Shown here piece by piece: positions 34,331 through 45,408 of a stretch of DNA of 64,000 nucleotides. A program made the translations under genes and the position numbers. How positions within the stretch are numbered: position 1 is the first letter of the stretch; each line of letters opens with the position of its first letter. Source of the stretch: Leptodontidium sp. MPI-SDFR-AT-0119 (lineage: Eukaryota > Ascomycota > Leotiomycetes > Helotiales > Leptodontidiaceae); NCBI GenBank assembly GCA_020726505.1, contig JAHLEZ010000001.1, positions 5,084,001-5,148,000 on the forward strand. Direction: 5' to 3'. The notes under the pieces are model-generated. The model searched no databases. It was not told the origin of the DNA and worked only from the letters and a program-made list of their open reading frames with translations.

Positions 34331-35439
34331 CTAATGACTCCATCGGAATCTTGCAAACTTGCTCCCGCTATTTGCCAGCTCTATCCTCTCAACATCATCC
34401 ACATCAGGTTGAACATATCCCGGGTACCAGTACCAGAAAATTATCGTGACAACAAACATTGGTACTGCGTCGAATGTATACAGAGTCCATTCATGTGTCA
34501 ATGAATAGCCATCGTGGCCCTGCATGTACTCCACAACTCGAAAGACTGAACGGCCGAAAATGAGGGTGCTGGCAACGTAAATCATGTATAGCGTTTGTCT
34601 CCAGGGTTTATTTGTTGTATATCTGGGGAAGAAATAGCGTCAGCGAAAGCTCTTGTTTGACTGCGTGGTTGGGGAGAAGGATTCTTTCGGAAATGGAAGC
34701 GAGAGAACCTGTTTCCAAGAAGCTAGACTTACGATTCGGGTGTTGGATGTTTGGCAAGTCTTCTCTGGAAGATGGTGGCAACCACAAAGAAAAATCCCAG
34801 CAAAATTAACTGCATGAACAGCCCAGCCACCACGATGTATTCCCCAATCTGCGTCAATTTCGGAGTAGAGTTCAGCCCCGAAGCTCCAGACTGCACATTC
34901 AGGGATATCAAATCACCAATGACGAAAGTTCTTGACAGCCAATTGATTCGGATAATTGATAGGTGTTCCCCTTTAACGGTTCGTATGATGCGGGTAAGAG
35001 TCATGTATATCGAGGCGGCGACTGGAGTAGCAGGCAGAACAATCAGCAAACTTCCATTCGAAAAGTCTTGGAATTTGTGTGGGACATTTACAGAGAAAAC
35101 TTACAGAAAGCGGGCGCAATGACCAAAAATATAGCTTGGACCAGGTACGCGCCCATGTTTGCGGAGTGATTATAGGCCACTACTCGCCCAGCAAAGCCAA
35201 TGACTTCACCTAGGTGAAGAAGTTAGATTTCGATTCGGATCGAATGATGGTAGACTAAGTAGCTTACTGAGACATCCTACTGCAAAAGATGCGCAGAACC
35301 AAGTACGTAGTTTGTAGATCCGCCAACAATGGAGAACTGTAGTAATGAGGAAAAGGAACAAGAATGTGATGGAGGCAGGCTGAGAGGGAAGAAATGCCCA
35401 GAAGTAGTAGACTCCTTTGTAGGCTTCAAGCTTTGCCAT
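34331..35439 (-). CDS. RTA1-like membrane exporter
   Basis: A seven-helix RTA1/lipid-translocating-exporter family protein of 285 residues, located in the plasma membrane. Yeast homologues (Rta1, Rsb1) confer resistance to 7-aminocholesterol or export long-chain bases. Exons: complement 35439..35268, 35209..35105, 35021..34733 and 34622..34331. The third exon boundary was set by the family motif: using the acceptor at 35022 gives APAFFAASIYM, matching APxLFAASIYM, whereas the open frame upstream does not. Other family landmarks present are EVIGFAGRV, FVIGDLISLNVQSGASG, VVAGLFMQL, RSVFRVVEYMQGHDGYS and HEW. All four introns carry GTAAG donors. It is adjacent to the Zn2Cys6 gene at 32217-33725, with the same orientation. 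Confidence 0.85.
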
Positions 35440-38400
35440 TAGATAGTTTTTCAAACGAGGTCAGGGTTTCGAATTCTTGGAGATAGAGATGCCAGTGCAG
35501 CGCAAGGAAAGAAAATTGAAGATGAGAACAAACGTTGAGCTGATTGTGGAAGGCTAGAATGACTACGATATCGAGATAGAAGAGGTCATATAAAGAATAG
35601 ATTTGTAGTTAGCAAGAACCAAGCTCAAGGGTTGTTTGAGGAGCATTCATGGCCTCTCAGAAATACTCGTGTTGACTTTTACACGTCCAGATTTGGAACG
35701 AGGTGGAGTTGAAATGTGGTGGATCCATGATGGCTGTGGACTAGATCTCATACACCGGAAAATAAGGGTCAAATCAAAACTCGTTCTCATGAACTCCCTC
35801 TTGACAAGGTACCGTATCGTAGCAGACATTCGTATCTTGGAAAGGCACTGCATCAGGTATGGTGGTTACGTTGTTGTCAATACGCGTGTTCGCTGCCAAG
35901 ATTTAGTGAGGCACGACCCTCGAGAAGTGACACGCGTATTACGCGCATAGGTTCTTCGCCTGGATGTTTGAATAAGAGCGATATGTTGCAGCAATGGTAT
36001 AGTAATATTCATGAAGAGTTGGTTCATGTATTTGGGTATCCTTCTGGAAAGATTCGTGGATCAAACGATGTTGATTTCATTTGTCAAGTCCGATCACATG
36101 GTTTTGCGAGACAGCAAGCGCCCATATGATGGCTTAGGCATATCTAACAAGACTTGGGATCTGCTTGACAGACTGTCGTAAAGCGCTTTCACGGCTTCAG
36201 GTGAATTTGCCCAGCGCCCCCAGAATTCATGCCTTGGACAGTACTGGAACGGAATATGCAATGCTGGAAAGTCTTACCGTCTCATTACGAGCCAGGTACT
36301 CGTTTGACTTTGTTCATTTCTTCGAAGCCCTGTCGTCAAGGAGTTCAGAGCAGATGATTGTCAAGCGGGTATGCAGCACCCTCATCCGGAGACCAAATGG
36401 TTGTCGTGAGGACTACAAGAGGGCACAACGGTCCACCCGGTAAGTAGAAAATCCGGTACAAGGTTGATGGATTCATTACGCTCTTTGGGATGGCACCCAG
36501 GTTCGCTGAAGGCAACACCAAGGAAAGTTCATTTCGGAGATCAGACCCAGACGCAATCAGAAGTGCATTTGTTTTCCTTTGAGCATGGACGACCAGTTCA
36601 TCAACATCCATCTTGAGGAGTACCAAGATAAATATCTTCCGGAGGCCATTGAGAATTTCAATTTGGAATTGGGTGGCTTGTCGGGTGGTAAAGGGCAGGT
36701 GTCGAGGTCTTGGCATTTCAGCACTCCACCTTCTTGCTTCACCCATCTCTTCATCTTCGTATCTCCTGTAAAGATTCCCATCTTCTTCGCACCCTCACAA
36801 ATCATGCTTCTTTCTTAATCACCGGGTCATCATAAGATCCATGGAAATGTCTCTAAACGCGCCGCAGAGACAGAACCAGCTCGGTGACTCTTTTAAGCCT
36901 CACGACTTTGAATCCGCACGCTTTTCTGGTACCTCGCCTACATTTGAAACACCAAGGTGGCATCTGACTGAAAAGTCCTCGCTACTGTCGGTAGGAGGGA
37001 AGCTCCCATTGTAAGGCAATACAGGAATAGGGGCTGTCTGGTCAGGGAGGGTTCCGCGCGACTATGAGACGGATGGGAAGGGGATACGAGGAATTGGGAA
37101 CCACAAAGCCAGCCAGCGCCTGGACGAAAACATCTCCAAATACAAAGGACGAGAGAGAACCACCAATAATTTATCCGACAAACTTTCACGCACTTATTAA
37201 CGCCTTCGAGTGGAAATGGGCATATGCCCGTTTCTACATTTTCGAGAGGGTTGGTTCATGCTGGCGGAGGAGAGTAAATTTGTCTTTGCTTCGAGTTCAG
37301 AAGCCCACGCATGTGATTTCTTCCGCTCCCGATCCCCTGAAACCGAGCACCCCAGTCCTCCACCTTTTGATATTTGAGCCCTCGGTCCTGAGCACCTTGA
37401 ACGGGACATTAGCGACTTAATTATATCGCATAAATAATCACCCACTGAAATTAATCGTGACGGTGAAAGCGTCCCGTCCCGGTAATTTACACTCGAAGAC
37501 GACTGACTTTGGCTGCTGTCTGCCGGGACTGGGAAGTTCCTTTCCACGAGTGTCTGTCTATTCATGAGATCCCCGCCCCCGCCCCCGCACCCCCCGGATC
37601 CCCCTTATTCACCGCAAGCCACGCGTCCCCCGCATCCAAGCAATGCCCTCTTCAAACATGGACAAGGTTTGCTACTTGCGCCAAAGCTCGCTGACCGTTG
37701 TGGCTTTTCACATCTGTTATCACCATTGCAACTTGCATTTTCCGATCGAGTAATTGCTTCGGGTGTTTTGATACCCGTCCACATCGAGAACAAAGTGCCG
37801 TTTCAATGATCCGTATTCTGAGGCAAAATCACGACACATCCTCGGGGGCGTGGTGAATGCTAATTGCTATCTTTAGAAAGAAAGGGCGAACGTTTGAATA
37901 CCTTTGTTTTATTGACTCCGGGGAACCGTATTCACCTATAAATTTTAACTGGAAAGCGGCGTTAATAGGGCTTAAATCAGAAGCAGATTCAAGATTTCGT
38001 ACTGGACACATCAGCTTTTGAAGTGAAAGTCTTAGGTGTGGCGTGTCAGGGAGGGGGGAGTGCGCGCGTTTCTTCTGTCTATTTATTAGTAGATACTCCA
38101 CAACAATCAGTATTCTAGGACAGCTAGGCGCCTGCGAACTACTGCTCGTGCTCACCTCAGCCTCCATAACTTCTTCAATTTCAACCATGTATTACGTTCG
38201 TCAAGGACCGTATAGTACCTTTCGCCTCCGGTCACGCCGTTGGGAGAAGATATATCCACAAGGACAAGGACAAGGGGCAGTGGGCAGTGGGCAGTGGGTC
38301 TGAAAAGTTTACCAGCGTTGGTTAATCATCCGAACTCAAGCGGATTTTGCTGTGTCCAACTAAAATAAGCTTTCGGCCCGTACCTCGTCGGTCCACTCAC

Positions 38401-39030
38401 CAGAATCGCGCTGCTCCACGTCTGACGGAGGGCCAACGGCCGTGGAGCATGGCGAATATGGTAGCAAGCGTAGAAAGACCAAGAACTTGCATCTTGTTTG
38501 ATTCTGCCTGTGATGATAAACAGATGAGAAATTTGAAGGGAAAATTGGACACTATTTTGTACGTGGTTGAGCTTGACTGCCTCCCCCTGGGGATAAAATA
38601 ATATCCACTTCAATGCCGCAATGTGGCTCTAAACTACCGACTCCGCCCCCGTTGACGAAATCGATCCTGGTCCTCCGTACAAATATTATCGAAATATTCA
38701 TGCCATGCTCACAGTTGCCCTTCATGGCTATTATGCTATTATAATACTGTGCTTATATACTCGACTCAAGGATAGCTATTTCAAGGGTTAATGGGTTCAT
38801 GGGTGGTGAGCGCATACTTCTGGCAGTTTCGAAGAAAGATGCGGAGCATGTCCTGGTTTCCTGATGCAATATGATGAGGAAAAGTCGGGATGGTCGTCAT
38901 GCAATGATGCGTTGAAAAGGATAAATAATTCTCTGACCCCAAGTCAAAGAGGTGCAACCATCTCAATTCAGTAGTCTTACCACCGATCTACATCTCAACT
39001 CATTTACATCTCCAGACTCCAACTTTCAAA
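35440..39030. other. Long intergenic stretch, 3.6 kb, with possible gene fossils
   Basis: No intact gene. Between 36160 and 36720 several short open blocks on the plus strand have protein-like composition (for example GEFAQRPQNSCLGQYWNG at about 36200, and a block with FINIHLEEYQDKYLPEAIEN at about 36594). They sit in different frames, are broken by stops and match no family I recognise. A GGGCAGT x3 run lies at about 38275-38298. The right end is the promoter of the secreted protein gene. Confidence 0.45.
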
Positions 39031-39577
39031 ATGAAGCTCGTCTTCACCCTTGCTGCCGCCTGTGCGCCTTTCGCCGTTTCCAGCGCTGTCACGATTGACA
39101 AACGAACGGATCCTGCAGGAAACTTCAATCTCTGGGGCCAAATAGGCTCCAGCAAGGTTTACGTCTATGAGGAGGATGGTAGGTTTTAATTTCTCAAGCA
39201 AATTTTGCCGAATCAAAACACTAAAGAATTTGTTCTGGATAGGTCTCGCATATCTCACCACTACTGCGGTCAACGCAACTCCGCTGTCTTTTAACGGAAC
39301 TGCTATTCTCGCCCCTTCGGGTGCTGCCCTGCACATTGTTCCCACCAGTGGGACATACGAACAGATGGGCTTCAGCACTGAGATCACCGGCAACGAGGTC
39401 ACCGAGACTTTCTTGTGGTATGGGAAATTGCTTATGTGGGAGAACACCAGTACCGGGTGGCTGGATGATTTATTCTGGGCCAAGGCCACTGACACGCCTG
39501 GCCAATATGAACTCTTGTGGAACTCGGACTTTATCACTCAAGATGCTGGTGCCGTAGGCCTTAAGTGGAGTCAATGA
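39031..39577 (+). CDS. Small secreted cysteine-free protein (effector candidate)
   Basis: A secreted protein of 160 residues with no recognised family. Exons 39031..39178 and 39243..39577; the 64-nt intron (GTAGGT donor, CTAA branch, ATAG acceptor) is phase 1. Residues 1-18 form a signal peptide (MKLVFTLAAACAPFAVSS), followed by a Lys-Arg dibasic site near residue 25 that could be Kex2-cleaved. The mature part has no cysteines, four N-x-S/T glycosylation sites and many aromatic and beta-branched residues, suggesting a beta-rich secreted fold. The only cysteine lies in the signal peptide. A mildly supported TATA-like element lies about 110 bp upstream. It could be a wall or host-interaction protein. 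Confidence 0.75.
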
Positions 39578-39935
39578 ATCAAAATCCGAAATACATTCAC
39601 TTTCGGGAGTTTTAACGACAATCTCAACTATAATTCATGAACATCGCGTGAGCCGAGCTGCAAACAATGGCCAAGCTCATAATCCCCCCTCCCCCCTGCG
39701 GCTCCCGGGACGAGATCCTGCAGGCAATATCAACTACTCAAGATATGAAAAATGGCACACTCCGTGTCACAAAAACGAAGGAAGTTCTCTCCGAAGCCAA
39801 TCTATCCATTTGCACCAACACCGGGTATCTCTCTACCACCTCATTCCACCCCAAGTCGTGACATGCGTTACTCATCCCTCCCACCCCACTTTTCACATGA
39901 CGTGAATTAGATAGTGTGACACTGATTTGCTCTGC
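39578..39935. other. Intergenic, 358 bp
   Basis: Separates the secreted protein gene from the convergent zinc-binding protein gene. No gene. Confidence 0.6.
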
Positions 39936-40354
39936 TCACTTCTTGCTTGCCTCAGCTGGCGGTGCTTTTCCCATGCTCGCGAACTCATCAGTCGGCGTGG
40001 GGAGTTTGGGGTGTTTGGACTGCTTCCATTAGTATCCGGTTTCTGCTCTCGTTATGCTCTCCAGAGGCACTTACGCTCCAGTGGATCTTCATGTTGTTCA
40101 AGTTATCAATCTCTGCTTTACAGGTCGACTAAGGTAGTCGCGGTCAGTAAAGATCAGATGGCGGAAAATAGAACATACGCATTGGAATTTCATTCCCTTG
40201 TCCTTCTTGAGAATGGAATTGCCGCCCTTCTTGGCCTTCTCGGCCGCCTTCTGCTGCGATTCGATCTGTGGCGGTGAGGTGAGATTAGCGTCATGATCAG
40301 CTGTTGAACAGTTGAGATGGGGGTTTTATTTACCTTCTGGAGTCCGCGAGCCAT
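39936..40354 (-). CDS. 4F5/At2g23090-type small zinc-binding protein
   Basis: An 81-residue protein found by splicing; no long ORF marks it. Exons: complement 40354..40334, 40265..40179, 40128..40075 and 40019..39936. All junctions are phase 0, and the introns (50-68 nt) have GTAAAT, GTATGT and GTAAGT donors with good acceptors; intron 2 carries CTGAC. The N-terminus MARGLQKIESQQKAAEKAKK matches the 4F5/SERF-like basic repeat. A zinc-binding motif follows: FQCSTC, then a histidine in MKIHWS, and SKHPKLPTP. This is the pattern of small conserved eukaryotic proteins related to plant At2g23090. Their role is not settled. With exons this small, the gene is easily missed by automatic prediction. 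Confidence 0.85.
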
Positions 40355-41518
40355 GGTTGATATTTTCACAAGTGGGTAGGTCTGGGATTTGGTGTTACTT
40401 GGTGGAGGGAATGTGGCGTGGGGCTTGAGGCTTGAGAAGGAGTCGTGGTGGGCAAGCGTGAGGTTTTCATAAGGTGTGTCACGTGTTGCGCTAGCGATTT
40501 TGACTTCTCCCGTCTCCCCTGCAGCTCGTTCAGCTTCTTTGTAAACAATACAATAATGCAATGTTGTTTCAAAGCACTTTCTTTTCTCCATAAAACCAAA
40601 TGTGAGAAGAGAGGACTCATCTGCGCGTCAAATGAGGCCAAGGTAACACAATTGAATAACATGTACCTGCCTTTGGTTGAATAGGACAGAAGGATCAATT
40701 TTTGGCAAGAGCTCTTGAAGTTGAATGGAGATTTCGTAATGAGATGCGTATTGGTATGATTTGCTATTGGATGACAGTGATTGAAGCTGGCATGAGACAT
40801 ATGCTTCGAGGAGGTATTTGTGATTTCTAAAGAGATGAATGGATTTTTATGAAACTCAAGGTTGTGTACAAGTCGGCTTTGTATTTATAGGATTGAGGAT
40901 CACGTACGTGGCAAGGTGGGATAAGGCTCTGTCAAGAGTTAGCAAGTTCAAAGAAGCAATAAACACATTACACAACATCACAATATATCACGCAAGGATT
41001 CAAGCTGAAGCCTTTAGGATAAGCAACGTATCAATTGCCGAAGAAGCCCGAAAGACATTGGTGATCTCTATCTACTTCCTGCCTGCCGTAGAATGCTCAT
41101 CAAAGACGCCAATGACCAATGGTATCCGCAAAACTCCCGCTGCAAAACGCACCAATTCCGAGAAACAGATCCTACCGTGATATCCCAAATTCATTTTCTC
41201 TCACCAAGACTTTGCCCGTGCCCGTTCGATACTCGCAGATGGCGCAGGGAGAAAACGAAACCAAAATTCGAGTCGTTCAATATCTACCCGTAGAGCAAGC
41301 AGAAGAGAAGGCCGAATCTTGAAATTGCGAGAGAAACAAACTCTAAGAATGTTCATTAGCATATATTCTGTTCCTTGAGAAAGAGGGAGGGGGCTACTGG
41401 AAAGAGCTAAGGTTCAAGTGGAGCTCACATAAGAATGAAAGCACATTGGCAACTTGAAGGTTCTGTTAGTTCTTTGGCCAAACAAGTGGGCCAACAGCCG
41501 TGTGGAGCAGAACTTACT
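40355..41518. other. Intergenic, 1.2 kb
   Basis: Promoter of the zinc-binding protein gene (minus) on the left. Small ORFs on both strands in 40366-41322 lack domains or splice partners. Nothing else seen. Confidence 0.55.
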
Positions 41519-42012
41519 CTATGGAGAGGAGTCGATCCAACGGCTTTGAAAGAAGGCATCGTGGAACCAGCCAGCCTTAAACGCGAGCATGATGAGTACT
41601 ACTAGGACGACACCGACCTTAACCCAAGTTGCCTTTGCCGAAAGATAATCTCCAAAGCTCGAGCAGAGATCCTTAAATGCGTTCTTGTTGCCGGCGTGGG
41701 GAGCACCAAATTTAGTCTCGGCCGCGCGCTCGAGGGCAGCGAGGCGGTTTTCGAAGAAACAACACCAACGCCGCGTTCTGGCTTGTTGACCTTTCTTGAC
41801 GACGTGGTAGATACTTTTGAGTTTGAATCGTATGATGGAGGCGGAGTGGAATGATCGGGGATCGCGCAGGAAGAGGCGTGGTCGTAAGTAGGGTCGCAAT
41901 TAAGGTTTACATGAAGAGAAGTGGTATTGTTGTGATTGTTATTGTATTCGAGATTACGATCGCGAGAAACAGCTGCGTCAACCTCGGCGGACTTGGAAGT
42001 TAAGGACGCCAT
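41519..42012 (-). CDS. Probable tail-anchored membrane protein, splice or frameshift unresolved
   Basis: Coding switches frame inside this gene. The start at 42012 reads MASLTSKSAEVDAAVSRDR with a His/Asn/Thr-rich segment and a PPPSYDS motif (a possible WW-domain ligand). From about 41760 the better frame reads ENRLAALERAAETKFGAP, an amphipathic helix, then a single hydrophobic helix (VKVGVVLVVLIMLAFKAGWF) and a 14-residue tail ending at 41519. I found two introns that would restore the frame, about 41 nt (GTTGGT to CTCGAG) or 62 nt (GTCAAC to CTCGAG), but both have weak donors and no branch point. A single-base error or a recent frameshift is just as possible. The product would be a small C-terminally anchored protein of unknown function. 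Confidence 0.5.
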
Positions 42013-42512
42013 GGTGAAGGGGAGACAGCTCTAATCGGGTTCGGAGAGCAAGGCTATGCGTTCGAAGTCGTCTTGCGTTAAAGACATCTCTATTTATTGT
42101 GTCTTGTGTTGTGTTGACAAGGGAATCAATTGAAGCACTGCAAGAGGAAGGAGACCTACCTACCCTAGTGAATAGAACGCTCGCTTGCTGTACTTGACAT
42201 GGTCTATGCCCTGCTGTAACTACTTCGAGATTAGCTCGGTCGGAGAGAAAAGGATGATTTTAAAAAATGCAAAAGTTACTAAATACAAAGAATAGCGATT
42301 GATACCGCCACGTCTGAGTGCTTGTGGTTGTGGCTGGTCGTGTGGCATCATTGGTTGCGGGCCTCCGTGGCGTTGCACAGCACCGAAGCACCATGCAGGT
42401 AATCACAGCTTGGCACGAACCTCGGAACGTTCATCTTCTCTTGAGGCTGAAGACGGGAACGACATTTGATCTAGAGTTGACAGGAAAGATCAATTGTCCT
42501 CAACTCGATACG
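42013..42512. promoter_or_regulatory. Divergent promoter region
   Basis: 500 bp between the tail-anchored protein gene (minus) and the second Zn2Cys6 gene (plus). An in-frame extension of the Zn2Cys6 ORF up to 42318 exists but reads like leader sequence. Confidence 0.5.
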
Positions 42513-45164
42513 ATGGCAAGCAAAGGTGCATCTTCAGCCAATCCGGGTGCTTGGCCGACTCTTGAAGAACATAACTCTTCTGTTTCCGAAGTCCCTGTGG
42601 GAAGAGTCAGCTGTCTCACCTGCCGACGAAGAAAGATCAAATGCGATAAACTCTCGCCATGTTCGCATTGCGTCCGCTCACATAGTCACTGCGACTATGC
42701 TCCTCGAAAACGCGCCCCAAAGCGCTCCAAAAAGAATGCGGATAACGGGAGAGAGGCAGAGTTGCTCAGTCGTCTGAATAAGCTTGAAGGTAGGAGGTCA
42801 AAACCCTTGGCAGTACCAGTTAAGTTCATGTCGTAGGAACTGTGAAGGAACTCAGCGGACAACTCGATGCCCCTCCCGCCGCCCAAATCCAACAACCTGC
42901 CTCAAACCATGTATCCAACGTTGAAAGCACGACATCGAAGTCTCTGTTCGGTCGAGCCATTGCAGGACAAGCCGTTCCTGCGGGAGCAGGAGGGACGCGA
43001 ATTGAAGAGAGTTTCGGAACTCTTGTCTTGTCTGACGGAGGCACAACCCGATATCTGAATAATTATTGGGCGCGATTGACGGAAGAGGTTCGAGAAAACA
43101 TGACCTCTTTCTACTGCTATTATTGAACTGATCAAATCAACAGGTCGATGATATCCGCAATCTTATGATTGAAGAGAGCTCGGGAGACGATTCCCCCTCG
43201 CCTGCCGCAACGTCAGAACTGACCGAGAACGACGCACAGAGTTTTGTGTTCGGATATGCGTCTTCTAATGTCAAACTGAGGAGTCTTCACCCTCTGCCTT
43301 CTCAATTACAGTATTACCTGAAAGTGTTCACCAAGAATGTGGACACTCTGTACAAGATCTTGCACATACCAAGTATGGAAGGACTCATGAGAGAAGCCGA
43401 GGACAGTTTTGAATCCCTCACATCTGCCAAAGAAGCTCTCCTCTTTGCGATTTACTTCGCCGTGATTGCTAGGTAACCTTTGGCTCATCCCACGATTGAT
43501 CAACTGAGATGATTCTAACCCTGGCATTTATAGCTCATCTCCTGAAGAAGTGAAGTCGAATTTCGGGCTGGACAGGAAAGTGCTCCTCGAAAATTACTGT
43601 TTTGGAGTTGAACAAGCACTTGCGCGGGCAGACTTTCTCAACACCTCGGAATTAATCACATTGCAAGCATTCGTCATATATCTTGCATGCGCTCGCTCTC
43701 TCGAAGATCCTCGAGCGGGGTGGACTCTTACTCGATCGGCAATCAGAGTCGCACAGTCACAGGGCCTACATCGGGATGGCACGCAGCTGGGACTCTCTCC
43801 ATTCGAAACCGAAATGCGTCGAAGATTATGGTGGCAACTTTGTATTCTGGAGTTCCGAGATTCGGAGAGGAATGGTACGGATGCCAGCGTTGTCCAAGGT
43901 TCGTTTGACACTAAAATGCCCCTGAATATCAACGACAGCGACCTCACGCAGGATGCAATGCAATTCCCTGAACCGCGCCAGGGCCTCACGGAAATGACCC
44001 ACTCACTTCTCACCTGCGATGTATGCGCCACCCTGCTCGCACTCTCTTTCTCACGGCCAAGACTGGGATCAGCTCCGCTTCCCGAGTCAACCGTGTCGGT
44101 CCCTGAGATGGAGAAGATAATCCACGACTTCCAGTCGATGTTGCCTGAGAAATACTTGAAGTACTGCACGGATGACAGCCCGACTGCCTATATCACGGCT
44201 AACATGTGTAATTTGATATTCTACAAGATGCAGCTCATGGCGTTCCTACCGTTTGCTCAGTCCAAACCTCGGGAATCGATTCCAAAGGAAACAAGTGATC
44301 GTATGTGGATTGCCAGTATCAAGACCGTGGAGTATCGTCGCAATCTTGAAGTCGAGAGCACGAAGCACTGGCACTGGTAGTGAGTTTCTTTTTGGAAATT
44401 ACCCATTCGCGCTGAATGCTGGTGGCAGCTAAACGGGGTGAAGTCGCCCCAAATGCTAGTTCCCGGATAGCTTCTCAACAATGTTAACTGTGCTTTTAAT
44501 TTTCTATCAAAAAGAAGGACATCCTAAGTTTTCTTCGGCATTTTGGAAACAATGTGTCTATCCTTGAGTGCTCGGAAGACCCTCAAAGGTTGAAGAAATG
44601 ACATTGCTGACTCGACCACATTTTTGCAGTCTTCGAATGTTTGTCCAATGGCATGCCATCGCATATCTACTCAGGGAGCTCTGCGAACGAGATCCCGATG
44701 AAAACACCTCCTACGCATGGCGAGTGCTGGATTCAGTGTTCCAGAATTGGGTCGAGAAACAGAAGCATGGTGCGCCAGAAGTGTTGTGGGCACCCATGCG
44801 GAAGTTGATAGCCATGGCAAGACGAAAGCGAAAGCTCGATTTACTCACCACAGCCCAAAACAACGTACCTGACGAGAACGCAGAACTGGGCGAGTCTTAC
44901 CCTGCTTTTTCGATTCCTGTTGATTTGGAGCCTATCAACGACGCAGACAGCCCAGCCGCATACCAAGAGAACTGGTTGCAGCAACCGCAGAATGATCCGA
45001 ACTCATACGACACGCCTTGGCTACTTGAGGAAGGTGCTATGCTCGATCTAGGCATCGATATGAGGGGGCTAGATGGCGAGATGGAGTGGGAGGGGGTCAA
45101 TGACTGGATACAGGAGCTGCGGGTGGAAGGCAATGCGAACAGAAACCCCAGAAATACATGGTGA
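42513..45164 (+). CDS. Zn2Cys6 transcription factor with fungal_trans-type domain
   Basis: A 745-residue nuclear regulator. Exons 42513..42789, 42837..43087, 43144..43472, 43534..44379 and 44630..45164. The zinc cluster near residues 33-60 has the pattern Cx2Cx6Cx5Cx2Cx6C and is followed by a basic segment, then a short coiled-coil linker (LLSRLNKLEG). The middle region has the fungal-specific domain, with RRRLWWQLCILEFRDSE as its signature block. The last intron is long, 250 nt, with a GTGAGT donor and a GCTGAC branch. It joins HWHW to YLRMFVQWHA, a junction the family supports. The ATG at 42513 (MASKGASS) is chosen over an upstream in-frame GC-rich stretch. It lies tail to tail with the RTA1-like gene at 45409-46311. 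Confidence 0.85.
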
Positions 45165-45408
45165 AGTGCGGATTTCATGGCAGATACCCAGCTTGGGCCC
45201 AGAAGCCCGTACTGGACTGTGGGTATTTGATTTCTAATTGTGTCAGGTTCGCTGTCTTCCCTCCTCCATCCTTTTGCTCTCCCACCGCACTCCAATCATT
45301 TACACAAAATATCATAATCCCAAACCCAATTTTCTGAGATTCAACATTCAAAAATGAGACTCCATTCCATCAATTGAAAAGCCCCCCAAGATGAAATTAC
45401 CCCTATTC

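Noticed and set aside
43594..44169. 191-codon minus-strand frame inside the second Zn2Cys6 gene
   Set aside because: Shadow of a strongly supported plus-strand exon.
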